A stretch of 64,000 nucleotides of DNA from Candidatus Binatia bacterium. Lineage in GTDB: Bacteria > Desulfobacterota > Binatia > UBA12015. Positions 1 to 8,800 of the stretch are shown here, piece after piece (the first letter of the stretch is position 1; each line of letters opens with the position of its first letter). The position numbers and the translations under genes are program-made. The stretch is taken from positions 62,001-126,000 of the forward strand of contig JAQWRY010000086.1 of assembly GCA_029243485.1 (NCBI GenBank), written 5' to 3'. A model generated the notes under the pieces. The model searched no databases. It was not told the origin of the DNA and saw only the letters and a list, made by a program, of their open reading frames with translations.

Positions 1-2
1 GA

Positions 3-1340
3 ACCGGCGCGAGCTGCCCGGCCAACGGGTTCGAGACAGCCGGTACCGAGTGCCGCGCCGGTGCAGGTCTCTGCGACATCGCAGAGACCTGCACCGGATC
101 AGCGCCGAGCTGCCCTGGGGACGCGCACAGGGCCGCCGGAATCGAGTGCCGCGCGGAAGCGGACGTTTGTGACGTCGGCGAAGCCTGTACCGGGCTCAGC
201 CCGATGTGCCCAGCCGACGGATTCGAGAGTGCCGCGACGGAATGCCGCGGTGCTGCCGGCGCCTGCGACATGGCCGAGGTCTGCACCGGAACGGGTGTCA
301 CCTGTCCGAGCGATTCGAAGAGCACCTCAGAATGCCGCGCAGCGAGCGACCTGTGCGACGACGCCGAGGTCTGCGACGGCATCGTCGACGGCTGCCCCGT
401 GGATGCGGTGACCGTGGTCGGAGCGGAGTGCCGCGCAGCGAGCGACGTCTGCGACGTCGCGGAAGCCTGCGACGGCGTCGCGAAGGCGTGCCCCTCCGAT
501 GGTTTCGCAAGCGGTACCTTGTGCCGCGCAGCCGCCGACGTCTGCGACGCAAATGAATTCTGCGACGGCCTCGGAACCGCCTGCCCGAGTGACGCGCTCG
601 AGCCGGCCGGTCTCGAGTGCCGCGCCTCCATCGACCCGTGCGACATTCTCGAGGCGTGCACCGGAATGGACATCGCCTGTCCGAACGACACCGGGCTGCC
701 CGATGGCGATAGCGATGGCACGTGCGACGCCCTCGACATCTGTCCGGAAACCAGTGACCCGCTCCAACTCGACGGGGATTCCGACGGCCTCGGCGACGAG
801 TGCGACGCGTGCACCTCGACGCAGGCCTCTCTCGTCACCCAACCGCTCCTGAAGCTCGCCGGGCTCGCGCGGCCCGCCGGGGAGCACAAGCTCAAGATCA
901 ACGGCTACGTGGAGCTCCCGGATCCGCTGACTCCCGCTCTGGACCCTCTCGCACACGGACTCCGCCTGCTTGTCTCTCGCGTAGGCGACCCGCGCAATCC
1001 GATCATCGACGTCACGGTGCCACCCGGTCCGTACGATCCCGAGACGCGTGAGGGCTGGCTCGGCAACTCGAGCGCAACGACGTTCAAGTACAAGAGCAAG
1101 ACGGGCGTGAACGGGATCCAGAAGGTGACCCTCAAGTCGCGACCGAAGGATGAAGGCAAGATCAAGGTCACGATCTCCGGGAAGGACGGCGACTATCCCG
1201 CCAGCGTGCTCGACGTCCCCCTCGCCCTCACGATCGTGATTAACGATGCCGGCGGTCAGTGCGGCGAGTACGACTTCACTGTCGACCCCGACCCGACCTG
1301 CGACGCGAACTCCAAGGGCGACAAGATCACCTGCAAGTGA
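3..1340 (+). CDS. Cys-rich disintegrin-like repeat protein, 5' partial
   Basis: The frame is open from base 3, so the N-terminus lies outside the window and 445 residues are visible. The first 220 or so residues are seven tandem units of 30-32 residues, each of the form CRA-x3-CD-x-AE-xC-x-G-x4-CP-x-D. The CR codons recur at 51, 147, 243, 333, 429, 522 and 618, a 90-96 base period. The pattern resembles disintegrin or Cys-rich modules of extracellular eukaryotic proteins. A short Asp/Gly stretch follows (DGDSDG twice, thrombospondin type-3-like, probably Ca-binding), then a C-terminal region of about 180 residues with few Cys that could be a beta-sandwich. It is probably secreted and disulfide-bonded, but the signal peptide cannot be seen. 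Function unknown; adhesion or a surface role is a guess. Confidence 0.8.
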   Translation, partial: TGASCPANGFETAGTECRAGAGLCDIAETCTGSAPSCPGDAHRAAGIECRAEADVCDVGEACTGLSPMCPADGFESAATECRGAAGACDMAEVCTGTGVTCPSDSKSTSECRAASDLCDDAEVCDGIVDGCPVDAVTVVGAECRAASDVCDVAEACDGVAKACPSDGFASGTLCRAAADVCDANEFCDGLGTACPSDALEPAGLECRASIDPCDILEACTGMDIACPNDTGLPDGDSDGTCDALDICPETSDPLQLDGDSDGLGDECDACTSTQASLVTQPLLKLAGLARPAGEHKLKINGYVELPDPLTPALDPLAHGLRLLVSRVGDPRNPIIDVTVPPGPYDPETREGWLGNSSATTFKYKSKTGVNGIQKVTLKSRPKDEGKIKVTISGKDGDYPASVLDVPLALTIVINDAGGQCGEYDFTVDPDPTCDANSKGDKITCK

Positions 1341-1354
1341 CCCGGGCCGAAGCG

Positions 1355-2617
1355 CTAGAGCTTCAGCGCCCGGCAGAGATCGACGAGTTCGAGATCTCTG
1401 CCGGGACGACCACAGACCAGCGTGCTGAGGGGTAGCCCTTCTGCGCTGACGGCGCCGGGGACGCTCACGATCGGGCTTCCAAGCGCCGTCCACGGCGCGA
1501 TGAACCGGAAATCCCCTGTCGACTCGAGCCCCCTCGGCGCGGGCGCAGGCGTCGCCGGCCATACGAACGCGTCGGCGTGCCCCACCTCGTCGAAAAACGT
1601 CGCCCGCAGACCGTCGAGGTCGCGCCGTGCTGCGAGATAGCGGTCCGTTTCGATCGCGCGGCCGTGGTGGAGCGTCTCGCGGAGCCGTTCCCCCACATCC
1701 CTCTCGGGCAGCGCGAGCAGGTGCGCGAGTGCCCTCGATGCCTCGTAGGTCATGGTGAACTCGAGCAGCTGCAGGACGCGCTCGAGCGATACGGGTGCGC
1801 GACGTTCGATCAGCCGGGCCCCGGCTTGCGACGCGCGATCACAAACGGCCTCGCGCGCGGCGACCGCATCTTTCGTTGCCCACTCCATCATGGGGTCGTG
1901 AAGAACCGCGACGACCAGATCTTCGTGCTTCACCGGGTCCGCCGTCGTGCGCGAGCCAAAAGCACACGACGCGACCGACTCGAAGGCCAGCACCACGTCA
2001 TCGACTCTAGACCCGAAGAACCCGGTCGTGTCGTACGAAGGAGCGAGAGGACTGATCCCGAAGCCGCTCATCGAGCCCGTCGTCGGCTTGAAACTCGCCA
2101 CCCCGCAGTACGCGGCCGGCCGATTGACCGATGCCATCGTCTGAGTCCCAATCGCGAGCGGAACCGTGCCCGAAGCGACCGCTGCCGCGGACCCACTACT
2201 AGAGCCGCCCGGCGTGTGCTCGAGGTGATGCGGGTTTCGCGTCGGAGCCGGGTCGAGAAACGCGAACTCGGTAGTGTGAACCTTTCCGAGAACGATCGCC
2301 CCGACCGACCGAAGCGCCGCTACGACTTCCGCATCAGCCGCCGCCGGCGCCACACCGGCTCGGGTCGGGCTCTGGCACTGCGTCGTCAATCCTTCGACGT
2401 CGATGATGTCCTTCACACCGACCGGGATGCCGTGCAGAGGCCCTCGGAGCTCGCCCCGCGCGGCTTCCCGTTCGCGCTCGGCCGCCGTCGCGAGCGCCCG
2501 GTCCGTATCCACGTACCGCCAGGCTTCGACATCGCGGTCCACCGCCTCGATCCGCTCGAGGCATCTCTTCACGAGGTCAACCGGTGAGAGGGAGCGCTCG
2601 GAGATGGACCTCGCCAT
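1355..2617 (-). CDS. amidase signature family hydrolase
   Basis: This 420-residue protein belongs to the amidase signature family, which hydrolyses amide bonds with a Lys/cis-Ser/Ser triad. Lys is near residue 69 in GVKDIID and the Ser-rich loop GGSSSGSAAAVASG is at 137-150. The nucleophile Ser is near 163 in GTQTMASVNRPA. There the usual GGS is replaced by MAS while the Ser is kept, which is slightly atypical. The start was chosen at the ATG followed by ARSISERSLSP because the family usually begins at this helix; the frame stays open further upstream. The gene lies 52 bases downstream of msrB on the same strand and could be co-transcribed. Substrate unknown. Membership of a GatCAB complex is unlikely without gatB or gatC nearby. 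Confidence 0.85.
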   Translation of the reverse strand: MARSISERSLSPVDLVKRCLERIEAVDRDVEAWRYVDTDRALATAAEREREAARGELRGPLHGIPVGVKDIIDVEGLTTQCQSPTRAGVAPAAADAEVVAALRSVGAIVLGKVHTTEFAFLDPAPTRNPHHLEHTPGGSSSGSAAAVASGTVPLAIGTQTMASVNRPAAYCGVASFKPTTGSMSGFGISPLAPSYDTTGFFGSRVDDVVLAFESVASCAFGSRTTADPVKHEDLVVAVLHDPMMEWATKDAVAAREAVCDRASQAGARLIERRAPVSLERVLQLLEFTMTYEASRALAHLLALPERDVGERLRETLHHGRAIETDRYLAARRDLDGLRATFFDEVGHADAFVWPATPAPAPRGLESTGDFRFIAPWTALGSPIVSVPGAVSAEGLPLSTLVCGRPGRDLELVDLCRALKL

Positions 2618-2669
2618 CTCCGAGACGCAGCCCGGATCGGCCACGTATCCGCTCTCGTCGCCGATCGGC

Positions 2670-3257
2670 TCAGACCTTCTGTCGGAGCGGGGGCAGGCCC
2701 TCGCCCTCGGCCACGAATGCGAGCGCGATGCCGTTGTTGCAGTACCGAAGCCCCGTGGGCTTGGGGCCGTCGTCGAACACGTGTCCCTGATGTCCGCCGC
2801 AACGTGCGCAATGATACTCGGTACGCGGGAAAACGAGCTCGAAGTCACGACGGGTCCCCAGGCGCCCCTCGATCGGCTCGTAGAAGCTCGGCCAGCCCGT
2901 GCCGCTATCGAACTTCGCGTTCGAACTGAAGAGCGGGAGCTTGCACGCCGCACACACGTACGTCCCGGCTTTCTTCTCGTCGTTCAGCGGGCTCGAGAAC
3001 GCACGCTCGGTGCCCTCCTCGAACAAGACGTCGTACGCCTTGGCGGAAACGAGCTTCTTCCACTCGTCCTTGGAGAGAGTGAGTGGCCTCCAGTCCAGAG
3101 GATGAGCCGGCTTGGAGCCGGCCGGAGCCTCACCCTCCGCCGCGGCCGACCCCGCCGAGCCGAAGAGCCGCCACCCCGCCACGCCGGCAAAGAGGCCGCC
3201 CATGGCTCGAAGCACATTCCGTCGCGTCTGCCGTATCGTCATCTCGTAATTTTCCAT
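2670..3257 (-). CDS. msrB: peptide-methionine (R)-S-oxide reductase, exported
   Basis: This MsrB of 195 residues reduces methionine-R-sulfoxide in proteins. The N-terminus carries a twin-Arg type signal (TRRNVLRAMGG, then a hydrophobic stretch ending AGSAAAEG), so it probably works in the periplasm. The MsrB core begins around residue 55. Two zinc-binding CxxC pairs (CAAC and CARC) are present, as are GTGWPSF, the GGHQGHVFDDGP block and the catalytic Cys in RYCNNG near the C-terminus. An alternative start five codons in (MTIRQTRRN) would place the twin-Arg motif closer to the N-terminus, as is usual. It is divergent from the nitronate monooxygenase gene across 96 bases. Confidence 0.93.
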   Translation of the reverse strand: MENYEMTIRQTRRNVLRAMGGLFAGVAGWRLFGSAGSAAAEGEAPAGSKPAHPLDWRPLTLSKDEWKKLVSAKAYDVLFEEGTERAFSSPLNDEKKAGTYVCAACKLPLFSSNAKFDSGTGWPSFYEPIEGRLGTRRDFELVFPRTEYHCARCGGHQGHVFDDGPKPTGLRYCNNGIALAFVAEGEGLPPLRQKV

Positions 3258-3353
3258 CTCATCTGAGAATACCCGCCGGAGGCCCCAACGTTACCGACTG
3301 GTCGCACGAGGCCAGTCTGCGCTAGGGTTCCCTACGAATAGGGAGATCACGAA

Positions 3354-4460
3354 ATGAGCCTTCACAACAGAGTCTGCGACATCCTGGGCATCGAGGTGCC
3401 CATCGTTCTGGCGGGAATGGGCGGCGCGAGCACTCCGCGCCTTGCCGCTGCCGTCTCCAATGCCGGTGGCCTCGGCGTCCTCGGCGCGGCGGCCTGCGGC
3501 CCCAAGGAACTCCGGTCCTGGATCGAAGAGACCCGGAGCCTCACCGACAAACCATTCGGCGTGGACACCCTCCTCCCGGCGTCAGTCCGGCGGGGGAAAT
3601 CGACGAAGGCAGCCCCCGGGGGCCCGTCCCCGATGGAACAGGTGCCCACTCACCAGGAGTTCGCGAAGAAATTCCTGGAGGCCGAAGGGCTCGAGGAGCC
3701 GCCGCCGCGCGTGGTGGATCCGGGCTCCGACGAAGCGGCGATGTTCACCAAGGGCTTCTTCGAGTCCCAGATGGAAGTTGTCGTCGAAGAGAAAGTACCC
3801 GTCTACGCCGCCGGGTTGGGCAACCCTGCACCGTGGCTCGACCGGATGCGCGCGAACGGAACGAAGGTGATGGCTGTCGTGGGTGCCGTGCGACACGCGC
3901 GGCAGGTTGCCGAGACCGGGCTCGACGTCATCGTCGCGCAGGGCCACGACGCCGGCGGTCACAACTCGCCGATCGGAACGATGGCGCTCGTACCGCAAGT
4001 CGTCGATGCGGTCGGGGACATTCCAGTCCTTGCCGCCGGCGGAATCTCCGACGGTCGCGGGATCGCCGCGAGCTTCATGCTCGGAGCCGAGGGGGCCTGG
4101 ATCGGAAGCGCCTTCCTCGCCACGGAGGAAGCAACGCTCTTCCCGTTCCAGAAGCAAGCGATCGTCGACGCAACCGACGAGGGAACCATGGTGTCGCGGT
4201 CCATCACCGGCAAGCCCGCCCGCCAGATCAAGAACCGCTGGGCGCAGGCGTACACGAGCGCCGAAATCGATCCTCTGCCGATGCCGTTTCAATCCTTCAT
4301 CGCGAGCCCCATCATGCAAGCGGCGATGGAGTCCAAGCGCGCCGACATCTGGCCGGGCTTCGCCGGACAGGGCATCGGAATGATCAAGAAGATTGTTCCC
4401 GCCGGGCAACTGCTGAAGCGACTCGTCGAAGAGACCGAAGCCGTTCTCGCGAAACGGTAG
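3354..4460 (+). CDS. nitronate monooxygenase family flavoprotein
   Basis: This 368-residue TIM-barrel flavoprotein is of the NPD/2-nitropropane dioxygenase family. Its N-terminus, LGIEVPIVLAGMGG, is the typical FMN-barrel entry. The AQGHDAGGH segment (about residues 195-203) carries the catalytic His, and LAAGGISDGRGIAA followed by LGAEGAWIGSAF forms the phosphate-binding part. Family members oxidise alkyl nitronates, while many close homologues act on unknown substrates. A purine-rich AGGGAG lies upstream of the ATG. It is a single gene facing away from msrB, with the next gene convergent. No partner enzyme points to a specific substrate. Confidence 0.88.
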   Translation: MSLHNRVCDILGIEVPIVLAGMGGASTPRLAAAVSNAGGLGVLGAAACGPKELRSWIEETRSLTDKPFGVDTLLPASVRRGKSTKAAPGGPSPMEQVPTHQEFAKKFLEAEGLEEPPPRVVDPGSDEAAMFTKGFFESQMEVVVEEKVPVYAAGLGNPAPWLDRMRANGTKVMAVVGAVRHARQVAETGLDVIVAQGHDAGGHNSPIGTMALVPQVVDAVGDIPVLAAGGISDGRGIAASFMLGAEGAWIGSAFLATEEATLFPFQKQAIVDATDEGTMVSRSITGKPARQIKNRWAQAYTSAEIDPLPMPFQSFIASPIMQAAMESKRADIWPGFAGQGIGMIKKIVPAGQLLKRLVEETEAVLAKR

Positions 4461-4633
4461 CCGCCGACCGATGGTATGCGCCCTCCCCGAGAACGAGGCC
4501 GGACGTGCCGCGCGAACACCCGGCACTGCCATTCGCTGTCGGATCCCCGATGGTCTCGGAGTCACCGCATCCGATGGCGAAGACCGCCAATGCGCCAGGA
4601 TCCGGATTCTCATGATGGAAAGCTCCAGGGAGT

Positions 4634-5776
4634 CTAGAGCTCGTGGCGGTAGGTCAGGGTGACGCCGGGAAACGCCTCCGCGACACCATCTCCGAGACCT
4701 ACAGGTTCAGCATCGATGCCGAAGGCGGCGCGCACGGTCGCCACCGTGAAATGCGTCATGACGTTCCAGAAAGTCGCGGGCTCGAGGTTCTCGGGAAGGC
4801 ACCCGTCGATCGCGAGAGCGAGCAGGTTCTCCGGAATCGGGAAGCCGGACTCGACCAACGCGTCGAGGAAGTTGTTCCCGCCGTGAATGATGGCGCACTG
4901 ATCGGTGAAGCTGTTGTGACCGGCGGCATCGACGGACACGAAGCGCTTGATCGGCGAGAGGGCCTCGTAGGCCTCCTCGAGGCGAGTCGCGCCGCCATCT
5001 TCCGAACCGACGAACAGGAGGATCGACTTGTCCGTCTGAAGCCCCCCGGCACTCCCGGTTGCGTAACCGATCATCGCCTTGATCTCGGGCCGACCGGGAA
5101 GCGCGAAGGCCGCCCGACCACCGGCCGAGTGTCCGGCCGTCACGATGCGAGTGACGTCGACGCCACCGCTCAGCACCGAGGAAGCCGCGCCGCCCTCCTC
5201 ACCGAGGCGTGAGATCGTCTCCAGGAGCACGTCTTCCGCCGTACGATCGACATCGTCCGCAGAGCGAAGGCCGACCTGTGCGAGGAGTCCCCACTCGAGA
5301 TGATCGATCGAAACGGCGATCAGCCCGTGCGAGGCCAGCAGAGTCATGAAGCCGGAGTACGCGTGCCGGAATCCACCCGCCCCGTGACTGAATATGAAGA
5401 GCGGGAATTTCTGGCCTCCACTCACGCGCACGTCTTGATACGCGTCCAGCGGGATGACGAGGTTCAGGGCCGGCGGAAGAATCGCGACGATCGCCTCCGG
5501 CAGCACCTCAAAGGAGGCGTAGCTCGCTTTCTCTCGACCCAAGACCGCGCCCGCGTCGGCCGGGTAGTAGACCTCGACCTCGCGGTCTGCGAGCGCGACG
5601 GTGGTCACCCCGACCTCGTAGGGGCCGCGTCCGGCGTACTTCGGATCGTTTGGGTCCACCGGAGCAGGCCCGCCCGAACCGGACGTGGCCGAGTCTCCGC
5701 AGCCCGCAACGAAGGCAACTGCGAGAACCGCACAGCACAGCGAAAACCGGAATGCATGTCTCTCAAGGCTCAGCAT
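4634..5776 (-). CDS. lipoprotein alpha/beta hydrolase (PAF-acetylhydrolase/chlorophyllase-like)
   Basis: This 380-residue protein has a signal peptide ending in the lipobox LAVAFVAGC, so it is probably anchored in an envelope membrane. The hydrolase fold shows FIFSHGAGG (oxyanion region), nucleophile elbow GHSAGG near residue 216, an acidic residue in FVGSEDG and a His in DAAGHNSF. The family includes platelet-activating-factor acetylhydrolase-like and chlorophyllase-like esterases; the substrate cannot be read from sequence. It lies 67 bases downstream of the single-chain carboxylase on the same strand, so it may be the last cistron of the lipid operon or an independent gene. Confidence 0.82.
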   Translation of the reverse strand: MLSLERHAFRFSLCCAVLAVAFVAGCGDSATSGSGGPAPVDPNDPKYAGRGPYEVGVTTVALADREVEVYYPADAGAVLGREKASYASFEVLPEAIVAILPPALNLVIPLDAYQDVRVSGGQKFPLFIFSHGAGGFRHAYSGFMTLLASHGLIAVSIDHLEWGLLAQVGLRSADDVDRTAEDVLLETISRLGEEGGAASSVLSGGVDVTRIVTAGHSAGGRAAFALPGRPEIKAMIGYATGSAGGLQTDKSILLFVGSEDGGATRLEEAYEALSPIKRFVSVDAAGHNSFTDQCAIIHGGNNFLDALVESGFPIPENLLALAIDGCLPENLEPATFWNVMTHFTVATVRAAFGIDAEPVGLGDGVAEAFPGVTLTYRHEL

Positions 5777-5822
5777 TCTCAGGAATTATCATCCCCCACC
5801 GAAGCGGCCAACCCTGCTCTTT

Positions 5823-5843
5823 GAGCCATCTTGGGTCGGGCTC
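5823..5843 (-). terminator. weak hairpin after the carboxylase gene
   Basis: GAGCC (5823-5827) and GGCTC (5839-5843) can pair across an 11-base loop just after the carboxylase stop codon. Read on the minus strand, A and G rather than T follow it, so it is a weak terminator candidate at best. Confidence 0.25.
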
Positions 5844-8800
5844 TTAGCGACCTCTCCCGGCCCCCTTCGATGCTCTTCCCGGCGTTGCCAGGGCCTCCTC
5901 CAAGGAGGCGATGAGCCGGGGTCGCATCTCTCGAACGGGCAAGATCTGTTGCAGCGAGCCGACGTCACGCGCGCGCTCCACCGTGTGGACGGCGTCGAAC
6001 TCCGCGGCGACTTCCGCCTGGGCCGCTAGCCTCGCTTCGGACAGCGCGTCCTCGAACGCGGCACGCGACGCGACCGTGCGCGACCGTCCGACCTGGTCGC
6101 GAAGCTCTTGCACCCGAGGGTCCGCGAGCGCGCGGGATTCGACCTCACGAGAGAAGACCACCTTCGCCGCAGGCCCGCCGCCGATGACCGAGGCATAGGA
6201 ACCCTCGAGCGCCAGCGCACGCAGCCCCGGATTCAACGCCTGCGAAAAGACGACGTAGGCTCCACCGTGGTAACGCGACACGACGAGGAAGAGCAGCGGC
6301 CCGTCGAAGTTCACGACGGCCCGCGCGATCTCGGCGCCATGCTCGAGTTGGAGCCGCCGCAACGACTCGGGCGAACCGTCGAAGCCCGAGAGGTTTGCGA
6401 GAATCACCGCCGGGCGATTCCCACTCGCCGCGTTGAGCGCTCTCGCGATCTTTCGCGAGGACAGCGGGTAGAGAGTTCCCCCGCTCCAGTCGGCGGGTCC
6501 ATCAAACGAGCGATAGCCATGCCTCGCGAGAGTGCGACTCTCGATCCCGATCAGCGAGATCGGGAGGCCACCCAATTGCGCGTCCCACACGATCGCCGTC
6601 TCGGCACCCTGCCAGGCATGCCAGCGCTCCAGCGAACCGCCATCCTGGTCGATCAAGGACGACATGACGGGCCGCATCGCGAACGGCTTCTTGCGCCCGG
6701 GGTTGGTGTTCGGCGCGAAAATCTCCCCGACGGTCAAGAAACTCTTGTCGCCATTCGACTCGTAGCGGAACTCCGAGACATCTCGATCGAACGAATCCGA
6801 CGTCACGCGACGACGTGGTGACGCCTCTCCGGCGACGACGTAGGTGTAGCGATAGTGCTGATCGAGGAGGGCACACGCCGAGGAGAGATCGTTCGCGAAA
6901 AACTGGGATTCTCCGTTTGGCCCCGCGATGCGCTCGAATCCACCGATCGCGATCTCGTCTTCGGCGGCCACCCCTCCGGAAGCCTCGAGCGCGTCACGCC
7001 CGGTGAGCACCATCGACCCGGTCGGCGTCATGACGAGCGCCCCGCGGGTATGCGGTAGCATCGTCGCGAGCGCATCCCAGTAGCTCTGCGCGCCGACGTT
7101 CACCCCGTAGACGATCACGTGAATCACGCCGCGATTCTGGGTGAACTCGACGATCCGTCGGGCGACCCGAGCGGTCGCGTCCAGGTTCTCGGTCCCGCTG
7201 TCCATGGCGATCCGCGCGCCGGCCGAGATCGGGATCCACTCCACGGGAAGACCGAGCCCTTCGGCAAGATCAATCGCGGCCACGATCCGGTCACACTCCG
7301 GCCCTGCGAGTGAGCCCATGCCGCGCGTCGGGTCGGAGAGAACGAGGACACGCTCCATCCCCTCGGGGATTCCCTCCATCGGGGTACGAATCATCCCGAA
7401 CACGACGCCACTCTCGTTGTTGCCGTACGCCCGATCGGCCACGCTCACGGGGCGGCCGTCACGGATGTCGAACTCCTCGAACTCACCGCCGCGCATCCTG
7501 ATGATCTCGTACGGGTACACCAGCCGCCGACGGCGCGCGTCCGCGACCTTCCGTTCGTACTCGGTGGCGGGTTGGACCGGTGCGCGATCGGGGTCGCGTA
7601 CGAGGATGTTCATCCGGTTGCCGGTCACGTCCGCAACGACAACTTCCTTTTCCTGAGCCGGATCACCCGGCTTCTCCGGGTCGAGGAGATTCAGCCGCAG
7701 AACGACCTTCTCAAGTCCGAGGCGTCGGGTCGCCGGGGCGAGGCGCGTCGAGAGTTCACTCGCTAGGTCCGGCCCGATCATGATCGCCGGCTCAACAAAG
7801 AGCGTGATTCGATTCCACTGCAGTCGACGCTTCGGGTCGCGCTCAGTGAGGATCGTGCGCATCGCAGTCGTCGCGCGTTGGAACGCGATCTCGAATGCCG
7901 CGAGGTGCGCCGTCGTGAGCCGCCCCTTCGCCGCTGTCTCGCCCGGGATCTCGCCGAAGACGAATATTCGGTCGTCCCCCGCAACATCCCGGCTGCGGCC
8001 GAAGAAGCAACGCAGCCCCTCCCCGGCCTGGATCTCCTCGAGATCGAACTTCGCGAGCCGATCGATTCCGAGATCGGCCTTCTGCGGCAAGCTCTTGCGA
8101 GGGCCCACGCGCGCGAGTCGGCGTTCCAGCCGAGGCTCGTCGAACAAGGCGTGTCGCGCCTCGAGCGCCGCGTCGGCGAGAGCGTCGCTCACCAGGCCCC
8201 TCATCGAGCCGATTGTCGAAAGAGCATTGGCGAGCGCGCCTTCGCGCCGGATGCGCCGACTCGCGGCGCCGAGCGTACCCAGACGTCGGATCAGGCCCAA
8301 CAGAAGGCGATGACGGAGCGCCGCGGTCTGCTGGGAGGCAAGTAGACGAAGCATGGCTCGCTCGAGCGGGTCGACGTCGGCGAAATCGGTGACGCCGTAG
8401 TGACCGAGGGCGGCCCGCATCCGGTCGAGAAAGGTCTCGTCGATGCCGGCCCCGCCCGCGTGCAGACGTCGAACGAAAGTCCGCAGACGCGAGTTGTTGG
8501 ACGGACCGACTTCGCCGCCCTGGGCCGCCTGCGGCGTGCGAAGGAAGAGCTGTTCGATGTCCGAGAACTGGACGATCGCGCGACGGACGTCGCGAAGCTC
8601 GTCGCGACCCTCTCGTGACGTCCGGTCGGGGATCGGTGAGGACTGCAGGAAGCGCACGAGCTCCTCTCCACGCTCCTCATCCACGTCGTAGCCGAGCAGA
8701 ACGCGGCCGATCTCTTCGCGTGCCGTCTTCTCCGGGGCGAGTTCGGTAGTATGCGGCAGGCGTACTGTGTTCGTGGCCGGGGCGCAGCTCTCGCCTTCCG

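Noticed and set aside
3..700. Regular 90-96 base repeats that might be taken for a CRISPR-like or satellite array
   Set aside because: They keep frame, encode conserved Cys spacing and vary at third positions, so they are protein repeats.
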